Source of the DNA: JBGTHB01 sp041746415
Lineage (GTDB): Bacteria > Pseudomonadota > Gammaproteobacteria > Coxiellales > Coxiellaceae
Assembly: GCA_041746415.1 (NCBI GenBank)
Contig: JBGTHB010000014.1
Location: 1-12,893, forward strand
Length of the DNA stretch: 12,893 nucleotides
Direction: 5' to 3'
A program made the translations under genes and the position numbers. The notes beneath the pieces are model-generated. The model searched no databases and was not told the DNA's origin. It saw nothing but the letters and a program-made list of their open reading frames with translations. Shown here piece after piece: positions 1 to 7,005 of this stretch (position 1 is its first letter; each line of letters starts with the position of its first letter).

Positions 1-831
1 CGTCTCAAAACATCCGCCCTGATCAATGGCCACATCCACCACCACTGAACCTTCTTTCATTTTTTTAATCATTTGATGCGTTACTAATTTCGGTGACGCT
101 TTGCCAGGTACTAATACAGCACCCACCACCAAATCCGCTGAAATGACTTCTTCTTCAATGCTGGCTGTTGTTGAATAAACTGTGTTTAAACGGCCACCAA
201 ATTGTAAATCCAATTCGCGTAAACGATTTAATGATTTATCAATGACAGACACTTGCGCTTCTTTACCCATTGCCATACGCACTGCGTTAGTGCCAACAAT
301 TCCGCCACCAATAACCACTACTTTTCCAGGTGTAACACCCGGCACGCCGCCTAATAATAATCCACAACCACCACGTGGTTTTTCAAGGCAAGAAGCACCA
401 GCTTGAATGGCTAAGCGTCCAGCTACTTGGCTCATTGGCATCAATAATGGCAAGCCACCTTGCGCAGAAGTAACGGTTTCATAAGCAATAGCAATACAAC
501 CCGATTTAATTAATGCTTGTGTTTGCTGCGGGTCTGGAGCCAAATGCAAATAAGTAAATAAAACTTGTCCTGCGCGCAACAATCCATATTCAGACGCTTG
601 CGGTTCTTTTACCTTTACAATCATATCGGCTTTAGCATAAACCTCAGCCGCTGTTGGAATAATAATTGCACCTGCTTCTTCATAGCGTTCATCAATAAAA
701 TTAATGGCGCTACCTGCATTCGTTTCCACCAAAACTACGTGTCCGCGATCAACTAATTCACGAACACTAAAAGGCGTGAGCCCAACACGATACTCTTCAT
801 TTTTAATTTCTTTTGGAACACCAATTTTCAT
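1..831 (-). CDS. ald: Alanine dehydrogenase (N-terminal 277 residues, runs off the left edge)
   Basis: NAD-dependent alanine dehydrogenase, which interconverts L-alanine with pyruvate and ammonia in the cytoplasm. The visible 277 codons compare with about 370 in the family, so roughly 95 C-terminal residues lie outside the window. The N-terminus MKIGVPKEIKNEEYRVGLTP is typical. Family catalytic residues line up at the usual numbers: Arg15, Lys75 in KVKEP, His96 in YLHLA and Asp270 in VDVAIDQGG. The NAD-binding Rossmann loop GGGIVG is at 175-180. The ATG at 829-831 lies three bases after the etfA stop, with only a weak GGGG element upstream, so it is probably translated by coupling and co-transcribed with etfBA. 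Identity is secure; the operon link is inferred from spacing. PntA-type transhydrogenase subunits share the fold, but the N-terminal and catalytic motifs fit Ald. Confidence 0.95.
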   Translation of the reverse strand, partial: MKIGVPKEIKNEEYRVGLTPFSVRELVDRGHVVLVETNAGSAINFIDERYEEAGAIIIPTAAEVYAKADMIVKVKEPQASEYGLLRAGQVLFTYLHLAPDPQQTQALIKSGCIAIAYETVTSAQGGLPLLMPMSQVAGRLAIQAGASCLEKPRGGCGLLLGGVPGVTPGKVVVIGGGIVGTNAVRMAMGKEAQVSVIDKSLNRLRELDLQFGGRLNTVYSTTASIEEEVISADLVVGAVLVPGKASPKLVTHQMIKKMKEGSVVVDVAIDQGGCFET

Positions 832-834
832 CTT

Positions 835-1782
835 TTATAACCCCATTTCATCTAATTTAGTTTCCCACTGTGGCAACACAGTTTCGATATCCGCCACTAC
901 GCCAAAATCGGCGATTTGAAAAATCGGCGCCTCGGCATCCTTATTTATAGCGATAATCAACTTGCTGTCTTTCATTCCAGCTAGATGTTGAATCGCTCCT
1001 GAAATGCCAACAGCAAAATACACTTTTGGTGCCAGTACTTTACCTGTTTGGCCAACTTGGCAATCGTTTGGTGCTAGCCCCGCATCTACCGCAGCCCGCG
1101 AAGCACCAAACGCTGCTTTCATACGCTCAGCTATCTTATTTAATTTAGTAAATCCTGCTGCGTCTTTTAATCCTCTACCACCAGCAATTACGATCTCTGC
1201 CTGCTCCAACTGAGGCTTATCGGCATCGTGTTGAGCGAGTTCAATAAATTGTGACTGCTTATACTGACTTATAAAATCAACCCGTGTAATAGGAGCTTTG
1301 CTAGTAATAGCTTTAGCTGCTGTAAAAGCTGTGGTTCTCACTGTCAATACTTGTAACGCGTCATGGCATTCAACTGTAGCAATTACATTACCCGCGTACA
1401 TTGGTCGTTTGTAAGTATGATGATTAATAATTTCTATTACATCACTGATTTGCGAGCTATCCACTAATGCTGCAAAACGCGGCAAACAATTTTTACCAAA
1501 GGTGGTGGCGGCCATGACCACGTGCGTGTAAGAATTATTTTTTACTAAGCACTGTAACAAATCAGCCATTTTTTCGGCAGTAATATTTCGATATGTGGCG
1601 TGCTCAGCTAACAACACTTGCTGCACGCCTGCGTAACCGGCAAGTTCACTTGCTAAACTTTCGCAGTTTTCTCCCGCTAACAACACCACTACTGCGCCGA
1701 ATTGTGTTGCCGCATTAATTGCAATCAGAGTTGCTGGGTGAACACTGCGCTGATTGTGTTGTGCGATCACTAGTGACGTCAT
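835..1782 (-). CDS. etfA: Electron transfer flavoprotein alpha subunit
   Basis: Alpha subunit of the soluble electron transfer flavoprotein. It carries the redox-active FAD that accepts electrons from acyl-CoA and other flavoprotein dehydrogenases and hands them to ETF-ubiquinone oxidoreductase. At 315 residues it has the normal length. The N-terminal domain spans about 1-185. The C-terminal FAD domain shows GGRG at 201-204, SRAAVDAG from 228, QVGQTGKVLAP at 242-252, and the family signature from Tyr255 to Asp282 containing AVGISGAIQHLAGM. Its start overlaps the etfB stop by four bases (ATGA), and AAGGAG sits about six bases upstream, so the two subunits are translationally coupled. The sequence is of the mitochondrial/proteobacterial electron-transfer type. 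I see none of the extra N-terminal ferredoxin domain found in some bifurcating forms. Confidence 0.96.
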   Translation of the reverse strand: MTSLVIAQHNQRSVHPATLIAINAATQFGAVVVLLAGENCESLASELAGYAGVQQVLLAEHATYRNITAEKMADLLQCLVKNNSYTHVVMAATTFGKNCLPRFAALVDSSQISDVIEIINHHTYKRPMYAGNVIATVECHDALQVLTVRTTAFTAAKAITSKAPITRVDFISQYKQSQFIELAQHDADKPQLEQAEIVIAGGRGLKDAAGFTKLNKIAERMKAAFGASRAAVDAGLAPNDCQVGQTGKVLAPKVYFAVGISGAIQHLAGMKDSKLIIAINKDAEAPIFQIADFGVVADIETVLPQWETKLDEMGL

Positions 1783-2525
1783 AGCAACTCCTTTTGCAGC
1801 AGATAATCCAGCACTTGTTGAATGGAAACGGATTTCATTTGACCGCTGCGCTGTGGCGAATTTTCTAATTTTGTTATGCGTGTATGTGCTTCAATTGACA
1901 AAGCCAAATCCTGCGCCAGAATTTCATTAATTGGTTTTGATTTTGCCTTCATTATATTAGGCAAACTGGCAAAACGCGGCTCATTCAAACGCAAATCGGT
2001 TGTGATAACACAGGGACGCGTTAAGCTGATTTTTTGCAATCCCTCATCTACTTCACGCGCGACCACACATTGCTGCGGTTGCACTTCAATTTGTGACACA
2101 AAAGTTGCTTGCGGCCAATTTAATAACGCCGCCAGCATTTGGCCTGTTTGATTGCAGTCATCATCTATGGCTTGCTTGCCTAAAAACACCATTTCAATCT
2201 GTTCTTTTTCAACGAGTGCCTGCAGTACTTTCGCGACATTCAAAGGTTCTAACGTGGTTTGCGTTTTCACTAAGATGGCTTGATCTGCACCCAAGGCTAA
2301 TGCCTGGCGTAATACTTCATTGTGGTTGTTAGGTTGCACGGAACACGCCACCACCTGAGCCGCTGTACCTTGCTCTTTCAGTCTCACTGCGGCTTCAAGC
2401 GCAATTTCATCAAACGGATTCATCGACATTTTGACGTTGTCGGTTTCAACGTTTAATCCGTCGGCTTTAATACGCACTTTGGTTTGGTAATCAATCACAC
2501 GTTTTACCGCTACCAAAACTTTCAT
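1779..2525 (-). CDS. etfB: Electron transfer flavoprotein beta subunit
   Basis: Beta subunit of ETF, which binds structural AMP and docks the partner dehydrogenases. From the ATG at 2523-2525 it is 248 residues, the usual size. The N-terminus MKVLVAVKRVIDYQTKVRIK is characteristic, followed by MNPFDEIALEAAVRLKE and the nucleotide-binding segment LGADQAILVKT. The family signature VAREVDEGLQ...TTDLRLNEPRF leads into PNIMKAKSKPI, which corresponds to the dehydrogenase-recognition loop. An AGGAG Shine-Dalgarno about seven bases upstream fixes the start. The frame stays open further upstream to 2684, but that would run antisense into the oxidoreductase gene and add residues foreign to the family. 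It is the first gene of etfB-etfA-ald, and its start faces the ETF-quinone oxidoreductase gene across a 58-base gap. Confidence 0.96.
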   Translation of the reverse strand: MKVLVAVKRVIDYQTKVRIKADGLNVETDNVKMSMNPFDEIALEAAVRLKEQGTAAQVVACSVQPNNHNEVLRQALALGADQAILVKTQTTLEPLNVAKVLQALVEKEQIEMVFLGKQAIDDDCNQTGQMLAALLNWPQATFVSQIEVQPQQCVVAREVDEGLQKISLTRPCVITTDLRLNEPRFASLPNIMKAKSKPINEILAQDLALSIEAHTRITKLENSPQRSGQMKSVSIQQVLDYLLQKELL

Positions 2526-2554
2526 TCTGCGCTCCTTCTCTATAGAATCAGCTT

Positions 2555-2567
2555 TTGCGGGCCGCAA
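2555..2567. promoter_or_regulatory. Perfect 6-1-6 palindrome in the divergent etfB/ETF-QO gap (possible operator)
   Basis: TTGCGG-G-CCGCAA is a perfect inverted repeat with a one-base centre, GC-rich against an AT-rich background. It lies between the start codons of etfB (2525) and the oxidoreductase gene (2584). A possible plus-strand -10, TAGAAT, lies at 2543-2548; its transcription start would fall on the palindrome. Such a site would suit a dimeric regulator controlling both halves of the ETF system, but no regulator is encoded nearby and I do not recognise the motif. Operator function is inferred. Confidence 0.4.
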
Positions 2568-2583
2568 GTTTGACTGGATTTGG

Positions 2584-4215
2584 ATGCGAATGCAACAACG
2601 TGAAAAAATGGCTTTTGATGTGCTTATTGTTGGTGCTGGCCCTGCTGGTTTAGCTGCAGCAATACGCTTTGCCCAATTATCCAAACAAAAAAATCAACCC
2701 CTGTCAATTTGCGTAATTGAAAAAGGCTCAACTGTTGGAGCGCATTTGCTGTCAGGAGCCGTACTCGAACCTGACGCCCTAAATGAATTATTGCCCGATT
2801 GGCAAAGCAAAAAAACCGATTTAGGCACCGCCGTAACCCGCGATCATTTTTATTTTTTAACAGCCAAACGCGCTATTGCTCTGCCTACACCCAAAGCGAT
2901 GCACAACAAAGGCAATCTTATTGTTAGCCTTAATCAATTATGTATTTGGCTTGCAAGTGAAGCAGAAAATTTAGGTGTGTCAATTTTCCCCGGCTTTCCC
3001 GGGTACAAACTGCTGTTTGATGATAAACAACACTGCGTCATTGGGGTGCAAACAAATGATATGGGACTTAATAGTGACGGACAGCCAACGGCACGCTTTC
3101 AAGCCGGCATCAATCTCCTGGCTAAGCAAACAATTCTAGCAGAAGGGTGCCGTGGCTCATTGACTGAAACCGCTATCAACAAGTTCATGTTACGCAAAAA
3201 CTCTGCTCCCCAATCTTATGGTATCGGTTTAAGAGAAGTGTGGCAGCTAAATGATTTAAAACATAAAATTGGAACCGTAGTGCATACTGTCGGTTGGCCA
3301 CTTCATAGACAAACCTATGGGGGTGGCTTTATGTATCACTTTGAGAACAACTTGTTAGCATTGGGATTAGTGGTGGGCCTGGATTATCAAAATCCTTACC
3401 TTGACCCCTTCCAAGAGCTACAAAAATTCAAAACCCATCCTATGATAAAACCCTTGTTAGCCAATGGTGAATGTATTGCGTATGGCGCCAAAGCATTAAA
3501 CGAAGGCGGCTATCAAGCCATACCTAAACTCAGCTTCCCAGGGGGAATGATAGTGGGCTGCGGCGCTGGTTTTGTCAACGTGGCTAAAATAAAAGGCATC
3601 CACAACGCCATTCGCTCTGGAATAATAGCTGCTGAAACCGTGTTAGAACATGAGCTTACTCCACAAGTTGACTACACTGAACTGACCTCAATAGTTAAAC
3701 AATCCGCTATTGGCCAAGAGCTTTATCGTTGTCGCAACCTACGCCCCGCTTTTCACAAGGGTTTGTGGAATGGTCTTATTTATTCTGCCTTTGATCAATT
3801 TATTTTATGCGGCAATGCACCCTGGACATTTCGCTACAAAGCCGACTATCTCGCACTAAAACCCGCTAAATCATTTCAACCCATTCACTACGCTAAACCC
3901 GATGGCAAAATCACGTTCGATAAACTCACTCAGGTTTATTTAACGGCAACCCGCCATCGTGAAGATGAACCCTGTCATTTAAAATTGCGTGACCCGGCAC
4001 TGGCGATTAAGGTTAATTATCTTATTTACGCCTCACCCGAATCACGCTACTGCCCCGCCGCCGTTTATGAAATAGTAGATAAAGAAACAAACCCGCGCTT
4101 ACAAATCAATTTTGCCAACTGCATTCACTGCAAGACTTGCGATATCAAAGACCCGCGCCAAAATATTGAATGGCGCACCCCTGAGGGAGGGGATGGACCG
4201 AATTACTCAATCTGA
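2584..4215 (+). CDS. etfD: Electron transfer flavoprotein-ubiquinone oxidoreductase
   Basis: Inner-membrane-associated FAD/[4Fe-4S] enzyme that oxidises reduced ETF and reduces ubiquinone, linking fatty-acid and amino-acid dehydrogenases to the respiratory chain. The 543 residues are full length. The FAD Rossmann motif GAGPAG is at 17-22, followed by GAHLLSGAVLEPDAL. The middle carries YGIGLREVWQL and HTVGWPLHRQTYGGGF, and FPGGMIVGCGAGFVN closes the FAD domain. The C-terminal cluster domain has Cys490, then Cys513, Cys516 and Cys519 (CIHCKTC), and ends in the usual TPEGGDGPNY tail. The start is uncertain among ATGs at 2584, 2590 and 2608. I chose 2584; 2590 is equally plausible because relatives have about six residues before the M-x-FDV segment. 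No strong Shine-Dalgarno is visible. The gene is divergent from etfBA, its redox partner. The symbol follows common bacterial usage. Confidence 0.95.
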   Translation: MRMQQREKMAFDVLIVGAGPAGLAAAIRFAQLSKQKNQPLSICVIEKGSTVGAHLLSGAVLEPDALNELLPDWQSKKTDLGTAVTRDHFYFLTAKRAIALPTPKAMHNKGNLIVSLNQLCIWLASEAENLGVSIFPGFPGYKLLFDDKQHCVIGVQTNDMGLNSDGQPTARFQAGINLLAKQTILAEGCRGSLTETAINKFMLRKNSAPQSYGIGLREVWQLNDLKHKIGTVVHTVGWPLHRQTYGGGFMYHFENNLLALGLVVGLDYQNPYLDPFQELQKFKTHPMIKPLLANGECIAYGAKALNEGGYQAIPKLSFPGGMIVGCGAGFVNVAKIKGIHNAIRSGIIAAETVLEHELTPQVDYTELTSIVKQSAIGQELYRCRNLRPAFHKGLWNGLIYSAFDQFILCGNAPWTFRYKADYLALKPAKSFQPIHYAKPDGKITFDKLTQVYLTATRHREDEPCHLKLRDPALAIKVNYLIYASPESRYCPAAVYEIVDKETNPRLQINFANCIHCKTCDIKDPRQNIEWRTPEGGDGPNYSI

Positions 4216-4319
4216 CCCCAACCGTTGCTCAAACCCAAGCTGCTAATGCTCCCCATCCAGCATGAAGGAATTTCGCACTCTATAGCTGCCTCTAAAGATA
4301 CTATTTTAGCCTAATGGTC

Positions 4320-4332
4320 TATATTTTATAAA
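4320..4332 (+). promoter_or_regulatory. Possible -10 region for the small four-cysteine protein gene
   Basis: The AT-rich run here contains two overlapping -10-like hexamers, TATATT (4320-4325) and TATAAA (4327-4332), just before the Shine-Dalgarno GGAGAG at 4344-4349. No convincing -35 hexamer is present at 16-18 bases. It is the best promoter candidate in the 140 bases between the oxidoreductase stop and this gene. Function is inferred. Confidence 0.25.
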
Positions 4333-4355
4333 TAAGGATGCATGGAGAGCTGATC

Positions 4356-4685
4356 ATGGGTAAACAATGGATTGAATTTAGTATTGGCATGGCAGGATTA
4401 TTGTTAGTTATTGTATTGGCTGTTCAATATCACAGTCGAGTAGCTCAGCTAACTCCGACCCAGCAAATCCACCAACATTATTTAAAAGCCACCTTATCAC
4501 CCTATAATGCTATATCGCTGCATGCCAACAACGTAGAAGACTGCAGCTATTTAAACAATAAAAATAACACTACCATGACAGTAGATGAAGCTATCTACTG
4601 CAATGAAAAAAAACACGCTGTGATGAGCGCTATGGATGACAAGCAAGACAAAATTATAAAATTCTGCCCAGCATTAGGCTGCTGA
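4356..4685 (+). CDS. Small membrane-anchored protein with four cysteines, unknown function
   Basis: I do not recognise this 109-residue protein. A single hydrophobic segment lies at about 8-24 (FSIGMAGLLLVIVLAVQ) after a short N-terminus with one Lys. This suggests an inner-membrane anchor or uncleaved signal with the rest in the periplasm. All four cysteines (63, 82, 104, 109) come after the anchor and the protein ends in Cys, so two disulfides are possible if the domain is exported. The middle is polar and Asn-rich. The ATG at 4356 is preferred because GGAGAG lies six bases upstream. The upstream in-frame ATG at 4338 directly abuts an AAGG and leaves no spacing. The gene ends five bases before the stop of the convergent membrane-protein gene. 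Base composition resembles its neighbours. It could be a lineage-specific envelope protein. Confidence 0.65.
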   Translation: MGKQWIEFSIGMAGLLLVIVLAVQYHSRVAQLTPTQQIHQHYLKATLSPYNAISLHANNVEDCSYLNNKNNTTMTVDEAIYCNEKKHAVMSAMDDKQDKIIKFCPALGC

Positions 4686-4690
4686 AATTA

Positions 4691-5605
4691 TTAATTTAAG
4701 GCCCTGTATGCGGTACTGTCGAGCGGAGGAAGATAACGCGAGGCTTGCACCAAACCCATCGCCATGGAAAGCAACGCACTAATATATCCACCCCATTTGG
4801 TCCAATCGGACAAGCTATTTTGAAAAGTATAAAACTGACTGCCAAAAACTAAAAATGCCATAAACGTTTCAGATAAACAAATTTGCGCTTGCTTGGAGTG
4901 ATAATAAAGCTTTGGTTTAGCCACTTTATTTAAACCAATATAGCCGCCTCCAACAGCGGCCAACAATCCCACTATTATTTTATCTACTGTAATCTTGGAT
5001 GCGTCCTGCATCAAAACAAATGAAACCAACGCACGATGCATAATTAATCCAGTAGCAGACCAGTTAAACGCACCAGCTGCTGTGTCGCCAAGCGCTTTTT
5101 TCTTGGTGTAAGGGGATAAATTGCTTTGGCTACGTTGACGTTGCAAGGGATGCTCTTGGGGGTGCATGTGTCCCGGATACATATCGTGTTGATAGTTATA
5201 AAATCGAACCACAGCTGCAACTATCATTAGACTAAGAGTGATGATTATTTTAACCGCAGTTGGTGCGTCCTCTGCTCCATCCTGAAAAAATTCTCGCGAT
5301 AAAAACGCCGCTAAAGCAGCGCTCATTAATAACGCCCGCCCTTTAAAAAGGCCGGCACTGGTATAGCTGTTTTCTGCATGTTGATTCTCATCTTGTATTG
5401 TCCAGGAGGTATCACAAAATAACACCGTGCCAAACAAAATAAATGAACAATACGCTAAAACCTCTAAATAGTTTTGAACTTGTTTCTCGGAATCCAAAAG
5501 TGGCGGCACAATACCAGCTGCTATTAAATTACTGGCCGCCAACCAACTGGTTGCAATAGGCGCGGCACGCAATAAAGCCTTTATTTTAAAAATCGTATCT
5601 GCCAT
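4691..5605 (-). CDS. Multi-pass membrane protein of unknown function with a Met/His-rich loop
   Basis: I do not recognise the family of this 304-residue protein. It has about eight hydrophobic segments, roughly at residues 17-36, 47-64, 88-103, 117-136, 176-199, 208-226, 244-262 and 271-289, so an integral inner-membrane protein is likely. The longest soluble loop, about 138-175, begins with the Met/His-rich stretch QHDMYPGHMHPQEHP and continues into a basic, Ser/Gln-rich part (LQRQRSQS...TKKK). The first half could be a metal-binding patch. The ATG at 5603-5605 has GAGGAT about seven bases upstream. It is convergent with the small four-cysteine gene and divergent from cbpA, so it is probably transcribed alone. 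A transport or envelope role would be a guess. Confidence 0.7.
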   Translation of the reverse strand: MADTIFKIKALLRAAPIATSWLAASNLIAAGIVPPLLDSEKQVQNYLEVLAYCSFILFGTVLFCDTSWTIQDENQHAENSYTSAGLFKGRALLMSAALAAFLSREFFQDGAEDAPTAVKIIITLSLMIVAAVVRFYNYQHDMYPGHMHPQEHPLQRQRSQSNLSPYTKKKALGDTAAGAFNWSATGLIMHRALVSFVLMQDASKITVDKIIVGLLAAVGGGYIGLNKVAKPKLYYHSKQAQICLSETFMAFLVFGSQFYTFQNSLSDWTKWGGYISALLSMAMGLVQASRYLPPLDSTAYRALN

Positions 5606-5650
5606 TTTCCATCCTCAATTACTAAATGGTAACACTATGCCCTACCCACT

Positions 5651-5665
5651 TGAAGTTACGCTTCA
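5651..5665. repeat. Short inverted repeat in the membrane-protein/cbpA divergent gap
   Basis: TGAAG-TTACG-CTTCA is a perfect five-base inverted repeat with a five-base centre, about midway between the divergent starts at 5605 and 5729. It could be a regulator half-site pair. Arms this short occur often by chance, so confidence is low. Confidence 0.2.
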
Positions 5666-5685
5666 GCACAATTCAAAGCAGCAAG

Positions 5686-5691
5686 TATAAT
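5686..5691 (+). promoter_or_regulatory. Upstream TATAAT -10 candidate for cbpA
   Basis: A perfect TATAAT hexamer lies 37 bases before the cbpA start. The best -35 at 18 bases is TTCAGC (5662-5667), a poor match at three of six. A transcript from here would begin near 5698 with a roughly 30-base leader lacking a Shine-Dalgarno. It could act as an alternative to the extended -10 closer to the gene. Confidence 0.35.
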
Positions 5692-5713
5692 GCTTTTAAA
5701 TTAGCGATAGTAC

Positions 5714-5722
5714 TGGTATAAA
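5714..5722 (+). promoter_or_regulatory. Extended -10 element placed for a leaderless cbpA transcript
   Basis: TGGTATAAA matches the extended -10 pattern TGnTATAAT at eight of the nine positions counting n. Its hexamer (5717-5722) ends six bases before the cbpA ATG, so transcription would begin at or within a base of the start codon. No Shine-Dalgarno precedes the ATG, which agrees with leaderless initiation. A second, perfect TATAAT lies at 5686-5691 and would give a leader of about 30 bases, so the leaderless reading is not certain. Confidence 0.45.
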
Positions 5723-5728
5723 TTCGGT

Positions 5729-6670
5729 ATGGAATTTCAAGATTATTACCAAACGCTTGGTCTTAAGCGTAATGCTGCAGCGGATGAAATTAAAAAAGCT
5801 TATCGTCGCATGGCGAAAAAATTTCATCCTGATGTGAGCAAAGAGCCTAATGCCGAAGAAAAATTCAAACAAGCCAAAGAAGCTTACGAAGTTTTAAAAG
5901 ATCCTGAAAAACGCAAAGCCTACGATCAGTTTGGCAAAAACTGGCAACAAGGCCAAGGTTTTGAGCCACCGCCAAACTGGAATTATCAGTCGCAACAACA
6001 CAGCAACGAACAGTTCCAGCAAGAAGATTTCAGTGACTTTTTCAGTGAATTATTCGGTCGGCGAGGTGGAGGTTTTCATCAACAAAAACAACAACCCTTT
6101 AGACAACGCGGGCAAGATCAACATAGCCGCATTGATATCAGCTTAGAAGAAGCGTTTAACGGCACCAGTCGCTTATTGACTATGCGCGAACCGCAACTTA
6201 ATCAAAGCACGGGCCAAGTTACGTATAAAACCAAGCAATTAAATGTGAAAATCCCCGCCGGTGTAAACCATGGCCAACAAATTCGCTTAGCCAAGCAAGG
6301 TGCCCCTGGCATCGGTGGTGGCGATAATGGTGATTTATATTTAGAAATTGAATTACTGCCGCATCAACATTATCAATTACACGACAAGGATCTAACATTG
6401 ATGCTGCCTGTCACACCCTGGGAAGCAGCCCTTGGCGCCACAATTAAAGTACCAACCTTAGCTGGCCACATTCAACTTAAAATTCCCGCAGGTTCACAAA
6501 GCGGCAAAAAACTCCGTATCAAAGGCCGAGGCTTACCAGGCAAAACGCCAGGCGATCAATATGTGGTGTTATCTATTTATATTCCAGAACCAAAAGATGA
6601 AAAACAAAAGGCACTCTATCAACAAATGTCTCAACAAATGCCGTTCAATCCACGCCAGGAGTTATTATGA
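5729..6670 (+). CDS. cbpA: CbpA, DnaJ-family co-chaperone / curved-DNA-binding protein
   Basis: Class II J-domain protein that stimulates DnaK and, in E. coli, also binds curved DNA in the nucleoid. The 313 residues match the usual length. The J-domain spans about 1-70, with DYYQTLGL at the start and the DnaK-activating HPD at 33-35. A linker at about 70-130 is rich in Gln, Gly and Phe and includes FSDFFSELFG. Two C-terminal substrate-binding domains follow, with KTKQLNVKIPAGV...QIRLAKQG and the highly conserved VTPWEAALGATIKVPTL. There is no zinc-finger domain, which separates it from DnaJ. The start agrees exactly with CbpA homologues (MEFQDYY against MELKDYY in E. coli) although no ribosome binding site is visible. 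Its stop overlaps the cbpM start by four bases. In E. coli cbpA responds to stationary phase; control here is unknown. Confidence 0.95.
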   Translation: MEFQDYYQTLGLKRNAAADEIKKAYRRMAKKFHPDVSKEPNAEEKFKQAKEAYEVLKDPEKRKAYDQFGKNWQQGQGFEPPPNWNYQSQQHSNEQFQQEDFSDFFSELFGRRGGGFHQQKQQPFRQRGQDQHSRIDISLEEAFNGTSRLLTMREPQLNQSTGQVTYKTKQLNVKIPAGVNHGQQIRLAKQGAPGIGGGDNGDLYLEIELLPHQHYQLHDKDLTLMLPVTPWEAALGATIKVPTLAGHIQLKIPAGSQSGKKLRIKGRGLPGKTPGDQYVVLSIYIPEPKDEKQKALYQQMSQQMPFNPRQELL

Positions 6671-6972
6671 AATTAATTAACGGCGTCATTATTGAAAGCG
6701 ACAATCCGCTTAGTTTGGAAGAATTATTGCAAGCACTGCAAGTCGAACGTACTTTTGTAATTGAATTAATTGAATATGAGGTGATAAAACCACAAGGTCA
6801 ACATCAAGAAGAATGGCAATTTGATCACATTAATTTTCGCCGTGCACGACTGGCGCGAAACTTTTATCATGATCTTGAAATTAATCTGCCCGGTGTTGCC
6901 CTCGCCCTGGAATTATTAGAAAGGATAGAAACGCTTGAGCAACAGATGCAGCAAAACAAAGAACAGAAATAA
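6667..6972 (+). CDS. cbpM: CbpM, chaperone modulator of CbpA
   Basis: Small MerR-like HTH-fold protein which in E. coli binds the CbpA J-domain and inhibits both its co-chaperone and DNA-binding activities. The 101 residues equal the family length. The layout matches CbpM: a helical N-terminal part with SLEELLQALQVERTFVIELIEYEVI, then the EEWQFDHINFRRARLARNFYHDL helix region, the conserved INLPGVALALELLERIETL (LDWPGIAVALTLMDDI in E. coli), and a Gln/Glu-rich coiled C-terminus. The ATG overlaps the cbpA stop (ATGA), and AGGAG inside cbpA lies six bases upstream, which indicates translational coupling and matched amounts of the two proteins. Confidence 0.93.
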   Translation: MKLINGVIIESDNPLSLEELLQALQVERTFVIELIEYEVIKPQGQHQEEWQFDHINFRRARLARNFYHDLEINLPGVALALELLERIETLEQQMQQNKEQK

Positions 6973-7005
6973 AATCAATTAACCGCAACGCGCTCAAATC
7001 ACAAA

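Noticed and set aside
2541..2568. Minus-strand TTGCGG-17-TATAGA as an etfB promoter
   Set aside because: Spacing is right, but transcription would begin inside the Shine-Dalgarno and leave almost no leader; the -35 matches only three of six.
1779..2684. A longer etfB start giving 301 residues
   Set aside because: It would overlap the divergent oxidoreductase gene by about 100 bases and add an N-terminus unlike any EtfB. The ATG at 2525 has a good AGGAG and the family N-terminus.
4246..4263. ATGCT-8-AGCAT hairpin as a terminator after the ETF-quinone oxidoreductase gene
   Set aside because: The stem has only five pairs and no T run follows.
5649..5655. CTTGAAG as a heat-shock sigma-32 -35 box for cbpA
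   Set aside because: No CCCCAT-type -10 follows at 13-17 bases, and the nearest TATAAT is 31 bases away.
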